From assembly GCF_002866925.1 (NCBI RefSeq), contig NZ_PKUQ01000002.1, positions 32,925-96,924 of the forward strand: a stretch of DNA of 64,000 bases. Direction: 5' to 3'. The translations under genes and the position numbers were made by a program. The DNA is from Cohaesibacter celericrescens. Lineage in GTDB: Bacteria > Pseudomonadota > Alphaproteobacteria > Rhizobiales > Cohaesibacteraceae. Every line of letters starts with the position of its first letter. Positions within the stretch are counted from its first letter, which is position 1. Shown one piece after another: positions 34,292-44,800 of the stretch. The notes beneath the pieces were generated by a model. That model worked only from the letters and a program-made list of their open reading frames with translations. It ran no database searches and had not been told where the DNA came from.

Positions 34292-35281
34292 TCAATCAAG
34301 ATGGAACTTTTCAAATTCACGGTGCTCGGTTTTAACCCAACGGACGGTGCCCGTTGTAGAGCGCATCACAACGGTTTCTGTTTTGATCACACCACGTCCA
34401 AACTTAACGCCAGACAGCATGTTGCCATCTGTGACACCTGTTGCTGCGAAAGTCACATCACCGCCAGCCATTTCGATCATCTCGAATTTTTTACTAGGGT
34501 CCGTAACGCCCATACGGATTGCGCGTTCGCGTTGTTCTTCGTTGTTGATCACCAAGCGACCCTGCATTTGGCCACCAATACAGCGCAATGCGGACGCGGC
34601 AAGCACGCCTTCTGGTGCGCCGCCAATGCCCATATAGATATCAATGCCGGTTTCATCTGGGTCTGTGGTGTGAATCACCCCTTGCACGTCGCCATCCCCG
34701 ATCAAACGGATGGCCGCTCCAGTGGTGCGCACCTCTTCGATCAAGTTCGCATGGCGAGGACGATCGAGAATACAGACATTGATCTCGTTGATCGGCACTC
34801 CCTTGGCCTTGGCTAGTGCTGTCAGGTTTTCAATCGCCGTGCGGTCCAGATCTACCAGCCCCTCAGGATAACCCGGTCCGATGGCGATTTTATCCATATA
34901 GACGTCAGGTGCATTAAGGAGACTGCCTTCATCGGCAATGGAGATCACAGCCAGAGAATTGGGCTGGTTTTTGGCACAAAGGGTGGTGCCTTCTAGCGGA
35001 TCTAACGCGATGTCAACTTTGGGACCATTTTTGTTACCGACTTCTTCTCCGATATAAAGCATCGGGGCTTCATCACGTTCACCCTCACCGATCACAACCG
35101 TGCCCTGGATGGGCAGTTGGTTCAACTCGCGGCGCATGGCATCAACTGCGGCCTGATCGGCATCTTTTTCATTACCCATCCCGCGCAAGCGGGCCGCTGA
35201 AACAGCTGCACGCTCAACCACACGAACGATTTCAAGGGTAAGGATCCGATCCAATACCGCGGCTTCTCTAATTTCACTCAT
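34292..35281 (-). CDS. glpX: Class II fructose-1,6-bisphosphatase GlpX
   Basis: A 329-residue class II FBPase. Metal- and phosphate-binding signatures are GTVVIGEGERDEAPML, DIALDPLEGTTLCAKN (the DPxxGT lithium-sensitive-phosphatase motif) and MGIGGAPEGVLAASALRCI. It hydrolyses fructose 1,6-bisphosphate in gluconeogenesis, which also feeds the glycogen genes of this window. The start ATG fits the family N-terminus. The hom gene lies 62 bases upstream on the same strand, so hom and glpX may be co-transcribed, an order frequent in Rhizobiales. Confidence 0.96.
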   Translation of the reverse strand: MSEIREAAVLDRILTLEIVRVVERAAVSAARLRGMGNEKDADQAAVDAMRRELNQLPIQGTVVIGEGERDEAPMLYIGEEVGNKNGPKVDIALDPLEGTTLCAKNQPNSLAVISIADEGSLLNAPDVYMDKIAIGPGYPEGLVDLDRTAIENLTALAKAKGVPINEINVCILDRPRHANLIEEVRTTGAAIRLIGDGDVQGVIHTTDPDETGIDIYMGIGGAPEGVLAASALRCIGGQMQGRLVINNEEQRERAIRMGVTDPSKKFEMIEMAGGDVTFAATGVTDGNMLSGVKFGRGVIKTETVVMRSTTGTVRWVKTEHREFEKFHLD

Positions 35282-35342
35282 GTAATTTCCCCGTGAACCC
35301 GTACTGCAAAATTGTGTCGCCTTAGGTAAATGGAAGGTAAGG

Positions 35343-36671
35343 CTAGAGTCTTTCTATTCTAATCATCTGGGGGGATGCTACGATGTGGCCATCTTTTTTT
35401 ATCGCTTGAAGCGCTTTACGCACAGCTTCCTCGGTTGTCTCATACGTTAGAAGTACGACATCTTGCGGTTTTTCCTGTCGGGAGGCACTAGAACGCGCTT
35501 CTTCCCGATGGGATCGTCCTTTGCGCTGAACGATACTTTCCAGTGAAATATCGCGTTCTGCCATGCGCTGAGCAATGGACGCAAAAGCTCCGGGACGGTC
35601 ATTAACCGTCAAGCGTATGTAATATCCACCTTCGTGCGCGCGCATTTTGGCACGCACATAGGGCTGCAATTCGCCAACGGGACGGCCAAGAGGGTTGATG
35701 AACAATCCGCGGGCGATATCGATGATATCTGCAACAACAGCAGAAGCGGTTGCGTCGCCCCCTGCTCCGGGGCCAGCAAGAGTGATCGAGCCTACCGCGT
35801 CACCATCGATTGCAACCGCATTGGTTACGCCAGAAATTTGGGCGATTTCAGACGTTTTGGGCACCATGGTTGGATGCACGCGTTGCTCTATGCCGGTATC
35901 GGTTTTTTGAGATACACCAAGCAATTTGATGCGATAGCCCAGTTCATCAGCGGCGGCAATGTCGGCCTTGGTGATAGTCGTAATGCCTTCTAGAAAAATT
36001 GAATCCGCTTCGATTTCGGTGCCGAATGCAAGGCTGGTCAGAATGGCCAGTTTATGGGCGGTGTCATTGCCTTCCACATCAAAAGTGGGATCTGCTTCAG
36101 CATATCCAAGGCGTTGGGCATCCTCGAGGCATTCAGCAAAGGTCAGGCCGTCATCTTCCATACGAGTCAGGATGTAGTTGCACGTACCGTTCAAAATGCC
36201 ATAGACGCGTGTGATCTGGTTGGACGACAGTCCTTCCCTGATGGTCTTAATGACTGGAATACCACCGGCAACGGCGGCTTCAAAATTGATACTGACGTTG
36301 TTTTCTTCTGCCAATCGCGCCAATTCATTACCATGTTTGGCAAGCAGCGCTTTGTTGGCTGTCACAACATGTTTACCCGCTATAATAGCCGCACGTACAG
36401 CCTCTTCAGCCGGACCACTGTCTCCGCCGATGAGTTCGACGAACACATCAATGTCGGCATCCTTGGCCAAAGCGACAGGATCATCAAACCAGCGATACGA
36501 AGACAGGTCCACTCCGCGATCTTTGTTACGACTGCGGGCAGTAATTGCATCGACCCGAGTGGCACGGCCGGCTTTCATCGCCAGTTCATTTTCCATCATG
36601 CCAAGGCGTTTCAAAACAGAAACACCAACTGTTCCAAGGCCTGCGAGGCCAAGCTTAAGCGGATCGCCCAT
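35343..36671 (-). CDS. hom: Homoserine dehydrogenase
   Basis: A 442-residue enzyme that reduces aspartate semialdehyde to homoserine for threonine and methionine synthesis. Seen are the nucleotide-binding GLAGLGTVGVSVLKRLG, VVTANKALLAKHGNELA, the substrate-site AAVAGGIPVIKTIREGL and GILNGTCNYILTRM, and the C-terminal ACT domain YYIRLTVNDRPGAFASIAQ (about residues 350-435), which usually binds threonine for feedback control. A TTG one codon upstream is in frame; the ATG at 36671 was chosen. The loop GRSHREEARSSASRQEK within the ACT domain is unusually charged. Confidence 0.95.
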   Translation of the reverse strand: MGDPLKLGLAGLGTVGVSVLKRLGMMENELAMKAGRATRVDAITARSRNKDRGVDLSSYRWFDDPVALAKDADIDVFVELIGGDSGPAEEAVRAAIIAGKHVVTANKALLAKHGNELARLAEENNVSINFEAAVAGGIPVIKTIREGLSSNQITRVYGILNGTCNYILTRMEDDGLTFAECLEDAQRLGYAEADPTFDVEGNDTAHKLAILTSLAFGTEIEADSIFLEGITTITKADIAAADELGYRIKLLGVSQKTDTGIEQRVHPTMVPKTSEIAQISGVTNAVAIDGDAVGSITLAGPGAGGDATASAVVADIIDIARGLFINPLGRPVGELQPYVRAKMRAHEGGYYIRLTVNDRPGAFASIAQRMAERDISLESIVQRKGRSHREEARSSASRQEKPQDVVLLTYETTEEAVRKALQAIKKDGHIVASPQMIRIERL

Positions 36672-36875
36672 CAATCGATTGTCCAGTCTTTTGTTTTGTT
36701 GTCTTTATGCCGAGGCAGAATAAATAAGTTGAACAACCGTCAAATTACAAACCAACCAAACGCATACAGATCCAAAATAATTATGTATGCCCAGTCTGTC
36801 CGCAACACCCATTCGATCATAGCAGATCGTCATGGTGCATTGCGGACAGGATTATTGCTGCGGTTTTTGCATGTT

Positions 36876-38054
36876 TTATTGGGCAGATGCAAGAAAGCGC
36901 TTGATGTTTCTCGCCGCTTGCCGAATGCGCTGTTCATTCTCTACGAAGGCAAGGCGCACATGGTCGTCGCCATATTCGCCAAATCCAATCCCAGGAGCAA
37001 CGGCAACATGGGCTTCTTCAACCAACCGTGTTGCGAATTCAAGTGACCCTGCTTCACGGAATTTTTCCGGTATTGGAACCCAAGCAAACATGGTTGCTTC
37101 AGGGCTCGGGATTTCCCAGCCCGCGCGACCAAAGCTTTCAACCATAACATCCCTGCGTGTTTTGTAGATATCGCAGGCTTCTTGAATGCAGTTGTCAGAT
37201 CCATTCAAAGCGGCGGCGGCAGCAACCTGAATGGGCGTAAAGGCACCATAGTCGAGATAGGATTTCACGCGGCTCAAGGCCTTAATCATATGCTCATTGC
37301 CAACAGCAAACCCCATGCGCCAACCCGGCATGGAAAATGTTTTGGACAAGGATGTGAATTCAACCGCAATATCCTTGGCACCATCCACTTCGAGAATAGA
37401 TGGTGGCGGGGTCGTGCCAAAGTAGATCTCGGCATAAGCGAGATCGCTTAACACCATAATGTTATGCTGTTTGGCGACCCGAACCACTTCTTTATAGAAG
37501 TGCAAATCGACGGTGTAAGCTGTCGGATTTGAAGGATAGTTGACAATCAGAGCTATCGGCTTGGGAATTGAATGTCGCACAGCACGATCAATTGCCCGGA
37601 AGAATTCTTCATTGGGCTCTGCGGGCATGGAGCGGACGACGCCCCCTGACATGATAAAGCCGAATGAGTGGATTGGATAAGTTGGGTTGGGCACCAGCAC
37701 AACGTCACCGGGACTGGTGATGGCTTGTGCCATGTTGGCAAAACCTTCTTTAGATCCCAGTGTTGCGACGATCTCTGTCTCGGGATTAAGCTTCACTCCG
37801 AAGCGGCGCTGATAATATGCAGCTTGTGCTTTTCTCAAGCCCGGTATACCGCGAGATGTGGAATAGCGATGCGTACGCGGGTCTAATACAGTCTCAGTCA
37901 GTTTATCAACGATATGTTTGGGAGTGGGCAAATCAGGGTTGCCCATAGCCAGATCGATGATATCCGCGCCCGCCGCTCGCGCCTTCGCTTTAATCCGGTT
38001 GACCGGTTCAAAAACGTAAGGTGGGAGACGGCGGATTTTATGGAACTCATCCAT
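36876..38054 (-). CDS. PLP-dependent class I/II aminotransferase (AlaC / DAP-aminotransferase-like)
   Basis: A 392-residue fold-type I aminotransferase. The conserved Asp that binds the pyridine nitrogen is in VLSDLAYAEIYF, the PLP Lys in TSLSKTFSMPGWRMGFAVGN, and the Arg that binds the substrate carboxylate near VRLAFVENEQRI. The N-terminus LAMGNPDLPTP and the NYPSNPTAY segment fit the AlaC / LL-diaminopimelate-aminotransferase-like group. Orthologues sit upstream of hom in many Rhizobiales. It might form alanine or a related amino acid; exact substrate cannot be read from the sequence. A 205-base gap separates it from hom. Confidence 0.9.
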   Translation of the reverse strand: MDEFHKIRRLPPYVFEPVNRIKAKARAAGADIIDLAMGNPDLPTPKHIVDKLTETVLDPRTHRYSTSRGIPGLRKAQAAYYQRRFGVKLNPETEIVATLGSKEGFANMAQAITSPGDVVLVPNPTYPIHSFGFIMSGGVVRSMPAEPNEEFFRAIDRAVRHSIPKPIALIVNYPSNPTAYTVDLHFYKEVVRVAKQHNIMVLSDLAYAEIYFGTTPPPSILEVDGAKDIAVEFTSLSKTFSMPGWRMGFAVGNEHMIKALSRVKSYLDYGAFTPIQVAAAAALNGSDNCIQEACDIYKTRRDVMVESFGRAGWEIPSPEATMFAWVPIPEKFREAGSLEFATRLVEEAHVAVAPGIGFGEYGDDHVRLAFVENEQRIRQAARNIKRFLASAQ

Positions 38055-38257
38055 TGCTTAGGCTCCTAATTAGCAAGCAGGATCAATGTTGGTGGCCGAA
38101 GCCGGTGAAATGATAGCGAAAATGGCTTCAAACGCTGCGTTATGCCAGATCAATTTGAGTTTTTGCACATCCCATTTGAATGAGAAAGCGCATTTATCGA
38201 TCAACAAGCTCGCATCGGTTGTGAAGCCTTTGGAAACGAACCTGACTTTATGGCAGT

Positions 38258-38704
38258 CTATTTACTGTTTTTTGATGACAAAATGCGCAATTCCTCTTCG
38301 ATACGTTTGCGCTCTTCCTCGGTTTTGAGGGCGAGAACCGGGGCCTCTATATCTGCGATTTGCGGATAGTCCCCCTCTGCCGGTTCGGCATTCAGCATTT
38401 GAAGCGAATAACTGACCTGCGAAGGTACATTGCTGTTAACATAATCATTCACAACCTTTCCCTCCTCCAGCAATTTGTCATCTTTTGCAGCGAGGCTGGT
38501 TGTCGGTTTGGCCGCCACTGGCACATCGGCCGGTGTCATGGCTGATTGTGGCACCGGCGATCCTGTGGCGATACAACCGACAAGCACCATTGGCGCAAGA
38601 ACCACCCCCCCCCCCCGCTGTAACGCAGTTCCGAACAATCTACACAATGACACCACGATGCAGCCTATTGTGGGTATCGATATGCTACGGGTCATCGGTG
38701 TCAT
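38258..38704 (-). CDS. Small putative lipoprotein with a G12 tract in its signal region
   Basis: 148 residues. The ATG at 38704 has an AAGGGA ribosome-binding site; the frame stays open further upstream without one. A hydrophobic N-terminus (TIGCIVVSLCRLFG) is followed by a run of 12 G on the coding strand (RGGG), then VLAPMVLVGCIATG, a good lipobox with Cys at about residue 44. The mature part is Ala/Pro-rich, then charged, ending TEEERKRIEEELRILSS, a motif I associate only with uncharacterised Rhizobiales proteins. The signal peptide is unusually long, which suggests that the G tract has shifted the frame or expanded. Function unknown. Confidence 0.6.
   Translation of the reverse strand: MTPMTRSISIPTIGCIVVSLCRLFGTALQRGGGVVLAPMVLVGCIATGSPVPQSAMTPADVPVAAKPTTSLAAKDDKLLEEGKVVNDYVNSNVPSQVSYSLQMLNAEPAEGDYPQIADIEAPVLALKTEEERKRIEEELRILSSKNSK
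38605..38616. repeat. Homopolymer tract, 12 C (12 G on the coding strand)
   Basis: Twelve consecutive C on the given strand, inside the signal-peptide region of the reverse-strand lipoprotein gene. Tracts of this length are prone to slipped-strand mispairing and to sequencing error. Confidence 0.95.
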
Positions 38705-39197
38705 TATAGTCCCTTTGGGGTATCCAATTTCAATAGCCATAGTCACGAAGCAAGTTGAGAGACAACCCGCGTCTTTTCCCTTCAAAGACTCACCTTTGCT
38801 TGAGGCTGTCTACTGAGTCTTTGCAGCAAGTCGATTTAATATAGTCACGAAGAGACGAAGGCTCAATCAAGCGCGTCCCATTTGTTTGAATATTGCGACT
38901 CTGGACCGAGAGGATACAATGCTTATTGGCCCATCGTGCTCAAATTATGGAATCCCGTGTTCAATTTCGCACCTTTGTACAAGGCGTTTTGTGTAAGCCA
39001 ATTTTGAATTAGTCTAAATAGCTAGCGATTTCCCGATTGTTATGTCTTGTCAGTGGGACGCAAACCGATCCTAATAGGTAAGTACAGAGCGAACAGAGCA
39101 ACAGGATGTCCGGACTAGTCTGGGTCTAACTTCGGACAAATCTGAAAAGACATGTATACTATTGCTGGCAAATGCATTTGGATTTGATTGGGACATT
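38705..39197. other. Intergenic region between the lipoprotein gene and phaC
   Basis: About 490 bases between divergent genes. It must contain promoters for phaC and the lipoprotein gene. AT-rich segments occur around 38990-39050. No RNA gene or clear operator was recognised. Confidence 0.35.
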
Positions 39198-41060
39198 ATG
39201 GCCAACGACAAGAAAAATCAGGACAAGCCTTCGACACCGGAGCAAGCCGGCATTGATCCCGATGCGGTACCCGCACCCAATTTCGTCCAGTATATGGTTC
39301 ATGATCCAGAGAAATTTGTTACAAATTTTGCCCGCGTTGTAGAGGAAGCCGGCAAAGCCGCTTCGGCCTATTTGAAACCACGCGAGAATGGCAAAGCGGA
39401 TAATTCGACCGAAACAGTCAACCAGATGGTACGCACTTTTGGTCAAATTGGAGAGTATTGGACCTCTGACCCACAACGGGCATTGGATGCCCAATCCCGT
39501 TTATGGGGCCGTTATATAGACCTTTGGGGCCAATCCGTTCGCAAGATGGCTGGCGCTCATGAGAACGATATCGAGCCGCCGTCCCAAACAGACAAGCGCT
39601 TCAAAGATCCGGAATGGGAAACCAACCCCTTTTTTGACTTCGTCAAACAGCTATATCTCATCACCTCAAATTGGGCTCATGACATGGTGGATGAAGCAGA
39701 TGAAGTCGACGAACACACCCGACATAAAGCCCAGTTTTATCTGGATCAGATTGTCAACGCGATTTCTCCGTCGAACTATGTCATCACCAATCCCGAACTG
39801 CTGCGTGAAACGATGCAGAATGATGGCGAGAATCTGATCAAGGGCATGCGGATGCTGGCTGAAGACATTCAAGCTGGTGGTGGTGATTTGGTCATTAGGC
39901 AATCTGACAATTCGGTTTTTGAGCTTGGGAAGAATATCGCTGTCACGGAAGGCAAAGTGGTTGCCCAAAATGATCTCTGCCAGTTGATTCAATATGAAGC
40001 CAAAACTGATAAAGTACTCAAAACACCACTTCTCATTTGTCCTCCATGGATCAACAAATTCTATATTCTCGATCTAAACGAGAAAAAAAGCTTCATCAAA
40101 TGGTGTGTAGAACAAGGCCATACCGTGTTTGTCATTTCGTGGGCAAATCCGAACGAAAAACTAAAAGACAAGGATTTCTTTGACTATATCCAGGAAGGCG
40201 TTTTATTTTCTCTGGATGCCATTCAAAAGGCCACAGGAGAGCGCAAAGTCAATGCAATCGGCTATTGTGTCGGAGGAACACTGCTGGCAACGGCAATGGC
40301 TTATATGGCCTCAAAACGCACGTCTCGCATTGCAACCTGCACCTTTTTCACCACGCAAGTTGATTTTACTCATGCTGGTGATTTGAAAGTCTTTGTTGAT
40401 GAAGACCAGCTCGTTGAGTTGGAAGAACAAATGAACCGCGTTGGCTATCTTGATGGCAAGTCCATGGCTGGAGCATTCAATATGCTGCGGTCTAACGATT
40501 TGATATGGCCTTATTTTATCAACAATTACATGCGTGGCAAAGAGCCCTTTCCGTTTGATCTTTTATATTGGAACTCAGACTCCACACGCATGACCGCCGC
40601 CAACCACGCGTTTTATCTCCGCAATTGCTATTTGAACAATAGCCTCGCCAAAGGGGAGATGGAGATTGACGGATGCAAAATGGATTTGGGCAAAATCAAA
40701 GTCCCAATCTACAATCTGGCCGCAAAAGAAGATCACATTGCCCCTGCGCAATCTGTCTTTTTAGGTAGCAAGCTCTTTGGCGGGCCTGTTGATTTTGTGT
40801 TGTCCGGTTCAGGGCATATCGCGGGGATCGTCAATCCACCCGACAAACAAAAATACCAATTTTGGCGCGGCGGTCCGACCGAAGGTACTTTTGAAGACTG
40901 GAAAGACAAGGCCATCGAAACAGCGGGGTCTTGGTGGCCTGATTGGCAAAAATGGATTGAGGACCATGGTAAAGCACAGGTCGATGCGCGCGCCATAGGC
41001 GGCACCAACCTGGAACCCATTGAGGATGCGCCAGGTAGCTACGTCAAGAAACGCTACTAA
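39198..41060 (+). CDS. phaC: Class I poly(3-hydroxyalkanoate) synthase PhaC
   Basis: A 620-residue polymerase that joins hydroxyacyl-CoA units into PHA granules. The catalytic Cys sits in the lipase-like box GYCVGGT (about residue 363); the catalytic Asp and His are in AAKEDHIAPAQS and GSGHIAGIVNPP. Also seen are LICPPWINKFYILDLNEKKS and VFVISWANPNE, as in class I enzymes. The frame extends to a TTG at 39162; the ATG at 39198 (MANDKKNQDK) was chosen. The N-terminal 70 residues are variable in the family. PHA storage beside a full glycogen cluster suggests dual carbon reserves. No phasin or phaR gene lies in the window. Confidence 0.95.
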   Translation: MANDKKNQDKPSTPEQAGIDPDAVPAPNFVQYMVHDPEKFVTNFARVVEEAGKAASAYLKPRENGKADNSTETVNQMVRTFGQIGEYWTSDPQRALDAQSRLWGRYIDLWGQSVRKMAGAHENDIEPPSQTDKRFKDPEWETNPFFDFVKQLYLITSNWAHDMVDEADEVDEHTRHKAQFYLDQIVNAISPSNYVITNPELLRETMQNDGENLIKGMRMLAEDIQAGGGDLVIRQSDNSVFELGKNIAVTEGKVVAQNDLCQLIQYEAKTDKVLKTPLLICPPWINKFYILDLNEKKSFIKWCVEQGHTVFVISWANPNEKLKDKDFFDYIQEGVLFSLDAIQKATGERKVNAIGYCVGGTLLATAMAYMASKRTSRIATCTFFTTQVDFTHAGDLKVFVDEDQLVELEEQMNRVGYLDGKSMAGAFNMLRSNDLIWPYFINNYMRGKEPFPFDLLYWNSDSTRMTAANHAFYLRNCYLNNSLAKGEMEIDGCKMDLGKIKVPIYNLAAKEDHIAPAQSVFLGSKLFGGPVDFVLSGSGHIAGIVNPPDKQKYQFWRGGPTEGTFEDWKDKAIETAGSWWPDWQKWIEDHGKAQVDARAIGGTNLEPIEDAPGSYVKKRY

Positions 41061-41848
41061 TATGGAAAACCGTAGATAACAATAGACACGCAGTCCTATT
41101 GCGTTTGAGTCAGTCGCCTCAAACAAAGAGGGTCTTTGATTTGATTTTTGCACTTGTAGTGATTGCACCCGTTTATCAGCATCCCTGACATCTTTGCCTT
41201 GGACATTCCTTTCTCTGCCCTATCGGTTCCCTGATCCACATCCTCCAAGCCCTTTGCTTTGCTATGCCGGTAAATTTGAGGCGCAAAAAACAACCTCGGT
41301 CTCGTAATTACGTGATCAAGACCTATGCTGACTGTGGCTTTTTGACGCAACAAACCATCAGAATTCACCGAATGCACGCAACATTAAAACAGAAACAATT
41401 GTATTTAATTCACGGAGGAGAAGAAACAATTGCGCAAAAAGAGTCAAATATTGGCCATTTTTTGCAAAATCTATCCGGTTTTTCCTGTAAAGCGCTTGAC
41501 GGTTCAGTGCTTAGCATTTACGCACAACTGCAGTTCTGAAATCTATTTTCTCGGCATTCACATCCTAAAGGAGGTATGTCCGGGATTTCTGCGCCCCAAA
41601 ACGTTAGAGTTGAGGCTCTATTGTGTGAAAATTTGGCTCATCGTTGCCTGTTTTTGCCTTAGGCCTAATTGGCGCAAGCGCCAGAGTGGCGCAAAGTGGC
41701 AAAAGAGCTGTCGGGCATTATGCTCGTCGTCATAACGGACAAGTCACTTTGTCCGGTTTCGATAAAAGACCGCGGTTTCACCTTTTTGGCCAGATAAGTT
41801 TGGTCCAGAATAGCGGACCGCACACCTGAAAAAAGTGAGGACTACAGT
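41061..41848. other. Intergenic region upstream of the glutamate-synthase-like gene
   Basis: Nearly 790 bases between phaC and the gltB-like gene without a credible gene on either strand. It is long enough for a complex promoter or an unrecognised small RNA. A TTGACG hexamer at about 41499 could be a -35 element. No terminator with a T run is obvious after phaC. Confidence 0.35.
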
Positions 41849-44800
41849 TTGGAACAGTCTCAGCATCAACATGGCCTTTATGACCACAGCTTTGAGAAAA
41901 GCAGTTGCGGTGTCGGTTTCATGACCTACAAATCCGGCGTACAAACCCATGATGTTTTGGACAAAGGTCATGAAGCTCTTTGCACCATTCCTCATCGCGG
42001 TGGGATGAGCGCGGAAGGTGTAGGCGACGGCGCAGGCGTATGCATTGACTTGTCTTTGTCCTTCTTTCGCAAGATCACCGGCATGCAAAAACTGGAGATC
42101 GGCGAGTTTGGGGTCGGCAACTTCTTCTTGCCCGAGAATAAAAAACACTGGGATGATGCAGACAAGCTGATCAAACAAAGTTTAGAGAAGCACGACCTAC
42201 GCTTGATTCTGGTGCGTGACGCCCCCGTAAACAATGCTGTTATTCGTCCAGCTGCACTCAAATTTATGCTGACTGTCCATCAGGTGGTTTTCATTAAGCC
42301 TGAAGGCGTTGACGATAAAGAATTTGATCGCAAAATCCACGATGCCCTGATGGATATTGAGGCTGTTGCCTATCTTGAGCCAAAGCTAAAGGGCCTCTAT
42401 CCCGTTTCCATGTCTGCGCACACGCAGGTATATAAAGGGCGATTGAACTCAAACGAGATCATTCCCTATTTTATTGATCTTATGGATCCTGATCATAAGA
42501 TTCACTCCATGTTTTTCCATACGCGCTTTTCAACCAACACCGAGCCGCAGCCTTCTATGGCGCAGCCGTTCCGTTTGATGGCGCATAATGGTGAGTTGAA
42601 TACCGACAAGAAAAACCGGCTCTCTGAGGCTGCCATTGCGCAGATGAAGAACCAGCAGATCTATTCTCCTCCGGGACAATCGGATTCGGCTCGTCTTGAC
42701 CAAACACTCGAGCGCCGTCTGATTGAAGACGATCTAGATCTGATCACTGCAGTGGTGGCGATGATGCCTCCTGCGTGGGAAAATGACCATCGTTTCTCTG
42801 ACAGCGTGAAAGTGATGCTGGAGTATTTCTCTTTATATGAAGAGAAGAATGATGGACCGGCTGCTTTGATCTTTGGCAACGGCACCGTTATCGGTGCACG
42901 CCTTGACCGTCTGGGTCTGCGGCCTTTGCGGTCTGTTGAAACAGATGACTATCTTTGTGTTACGTCAGAAGCGGGGCAAATCGATTTTGATCCCGACAGC
43001 ATTATCCGGCGCGGCCGCATTGAAGCTGGCGGTATGCTCTATTTTGACCATTCGACCGGCCAATCATATACTTCCAATGAAGCGCTCGAAATGCTCGCCA
43101 GCAAGCGGGACTATCGCGCTCTGCTCGAAGAAACCCGCAACAATCTGGCCGATTTGCCAACTGTTGATGGCAAGACCGAAGTTGCTGACGCATTCAGTGA
43201 CGCACAGCGGTCCGTGGCTTATGGACTGAATCAGGAAAGCTACAAGTTCTTGTTAGACCCGATGATGCAGTCCGGGTCTGAAAAAATTTCAGCCATGGGT
43301 TACGGCGTTGCGATCAATGCCCTAACCGACCAAGAAGGCGGTATGGCAAAATATTTCTCGCAACGGTTTGCGCAGGTAACCAACCCTCCGCTGGATAGCC
43401 TGCGTGAGGCCGATGGTATGACGCTTCGGGTAGCATTGGGTGCACGTCCTCATTTCAACAAAGGCGCAACCAAACAACTGGTTGTTCAGTCGCCTATTTT
43501 ATCTCCTGACGATCTGGCCACCATACGCGACCAAAAAGACGTTCTTGTCACTGAAGTTGCGACCGTTTATGAGATTGATCATAAAGCAGATTCAAAGAAG
43601 GCTCAGTCTGATCTCATTGCTGCAGTCGATGCTGTTTGTAAAAAAGTAGAGATTGCCGCACGCGAAAAAGGCGGCATCATTGTGCTGTCCGATGCATCGG
43701 TTGATCCAACCCATGCTGCAATCCCCTTGCCGCTGATCGTATCGGCGGCCAATCAGCGTTTGATTGAACAAGGCTTGCGTTTCCGAGCTTCTTTGATCGC
43801 CGAGAGCGGCCAAATCGCTTCTGCCCATCAGGTTGCAACGACACTGGGTTTTGGTGCATCTGCTTTGATGCCAATCGCCGTCGAAGCACGCGCAATAGAA
43901 TTTGCTAAAGGTGACAAAGCAGAAACCAAAGCTGCCATAGGACGTTACATTAAGGCTGCCAACAAATCGCTCATGAAAACCATGGGTAAAGTCGGCTTGT
44001 GTACGGCTGAAAGCTATATTGGCGGTGAGTTCTTTGAGCCCAACTTCCTCGACACTGACGAAGCGGTGCTAAAACGCTATTTCCCCAACATGCGTAATAC
44101 CGTTGGTGGCGTGGATTTCGCCGCCATTGCTCATAACGTTACCGAATGGCATGAGCGGGCCTGCTCCATCACCAACGAAGGTGAGATCCCACTTCTTGGG
44201 TTGTTCAAGGAACGCTCGGAAGGTGCGGGACACTCCTATGGTACAGCTGCTGTGCGCGGGTTTGTCGAAATGACCGAAGAGCCCATTCAGTCAGGAAAAC
44301 CCGTTGCGCAAGGCGGCGATGCTGACGAAACTGACCTGCGTCTTTTGCCGGTTGCCAAGCTGACGGATGCTTATGGTGCCGACTCAGACGCCTATCGGCA
44401 TACAAGCTTTAGTCGGCGGACGCCTGAAGAAATTGACGCCTTCAAAATCACCAAAAACTATCGCAAGTTTGCCATGGATTTGAACAAAGAACGCGAAGTG
44501 CGCCCAGCTGCTTTGCGCGATGTTCTCGCTTTTCCTGCTGATGTCAGTTGGGCAAAATCCGCTGACGAATTCGGACACGAGTTGTTCAAGCATGATTTGG
44601 TTGGCAACAATAATTTCATCGTGCGCGGCATGCGTGTTAAAACCGGTAAAGAGGGTCATTTTGTCATTAGCCTTACCGGCAAGTCCAACCACGATCGGAC
44701 CGTCGCTTTATCTGTGGCGCTAAAAAACAAGTTTGGCGACGAGATTGTAGGGCTTGAAACCGAGGGCACCGATATTGTCCTGACGGCTAAAGGCGTCGCA

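Noticed and set aside
36054..37046. 330-codon forward frame opposite hom and its upstream gap
   Set aside because: It spans the hom start region and the end of the aminotransferase gene in antisense and shows no protein family pattern.
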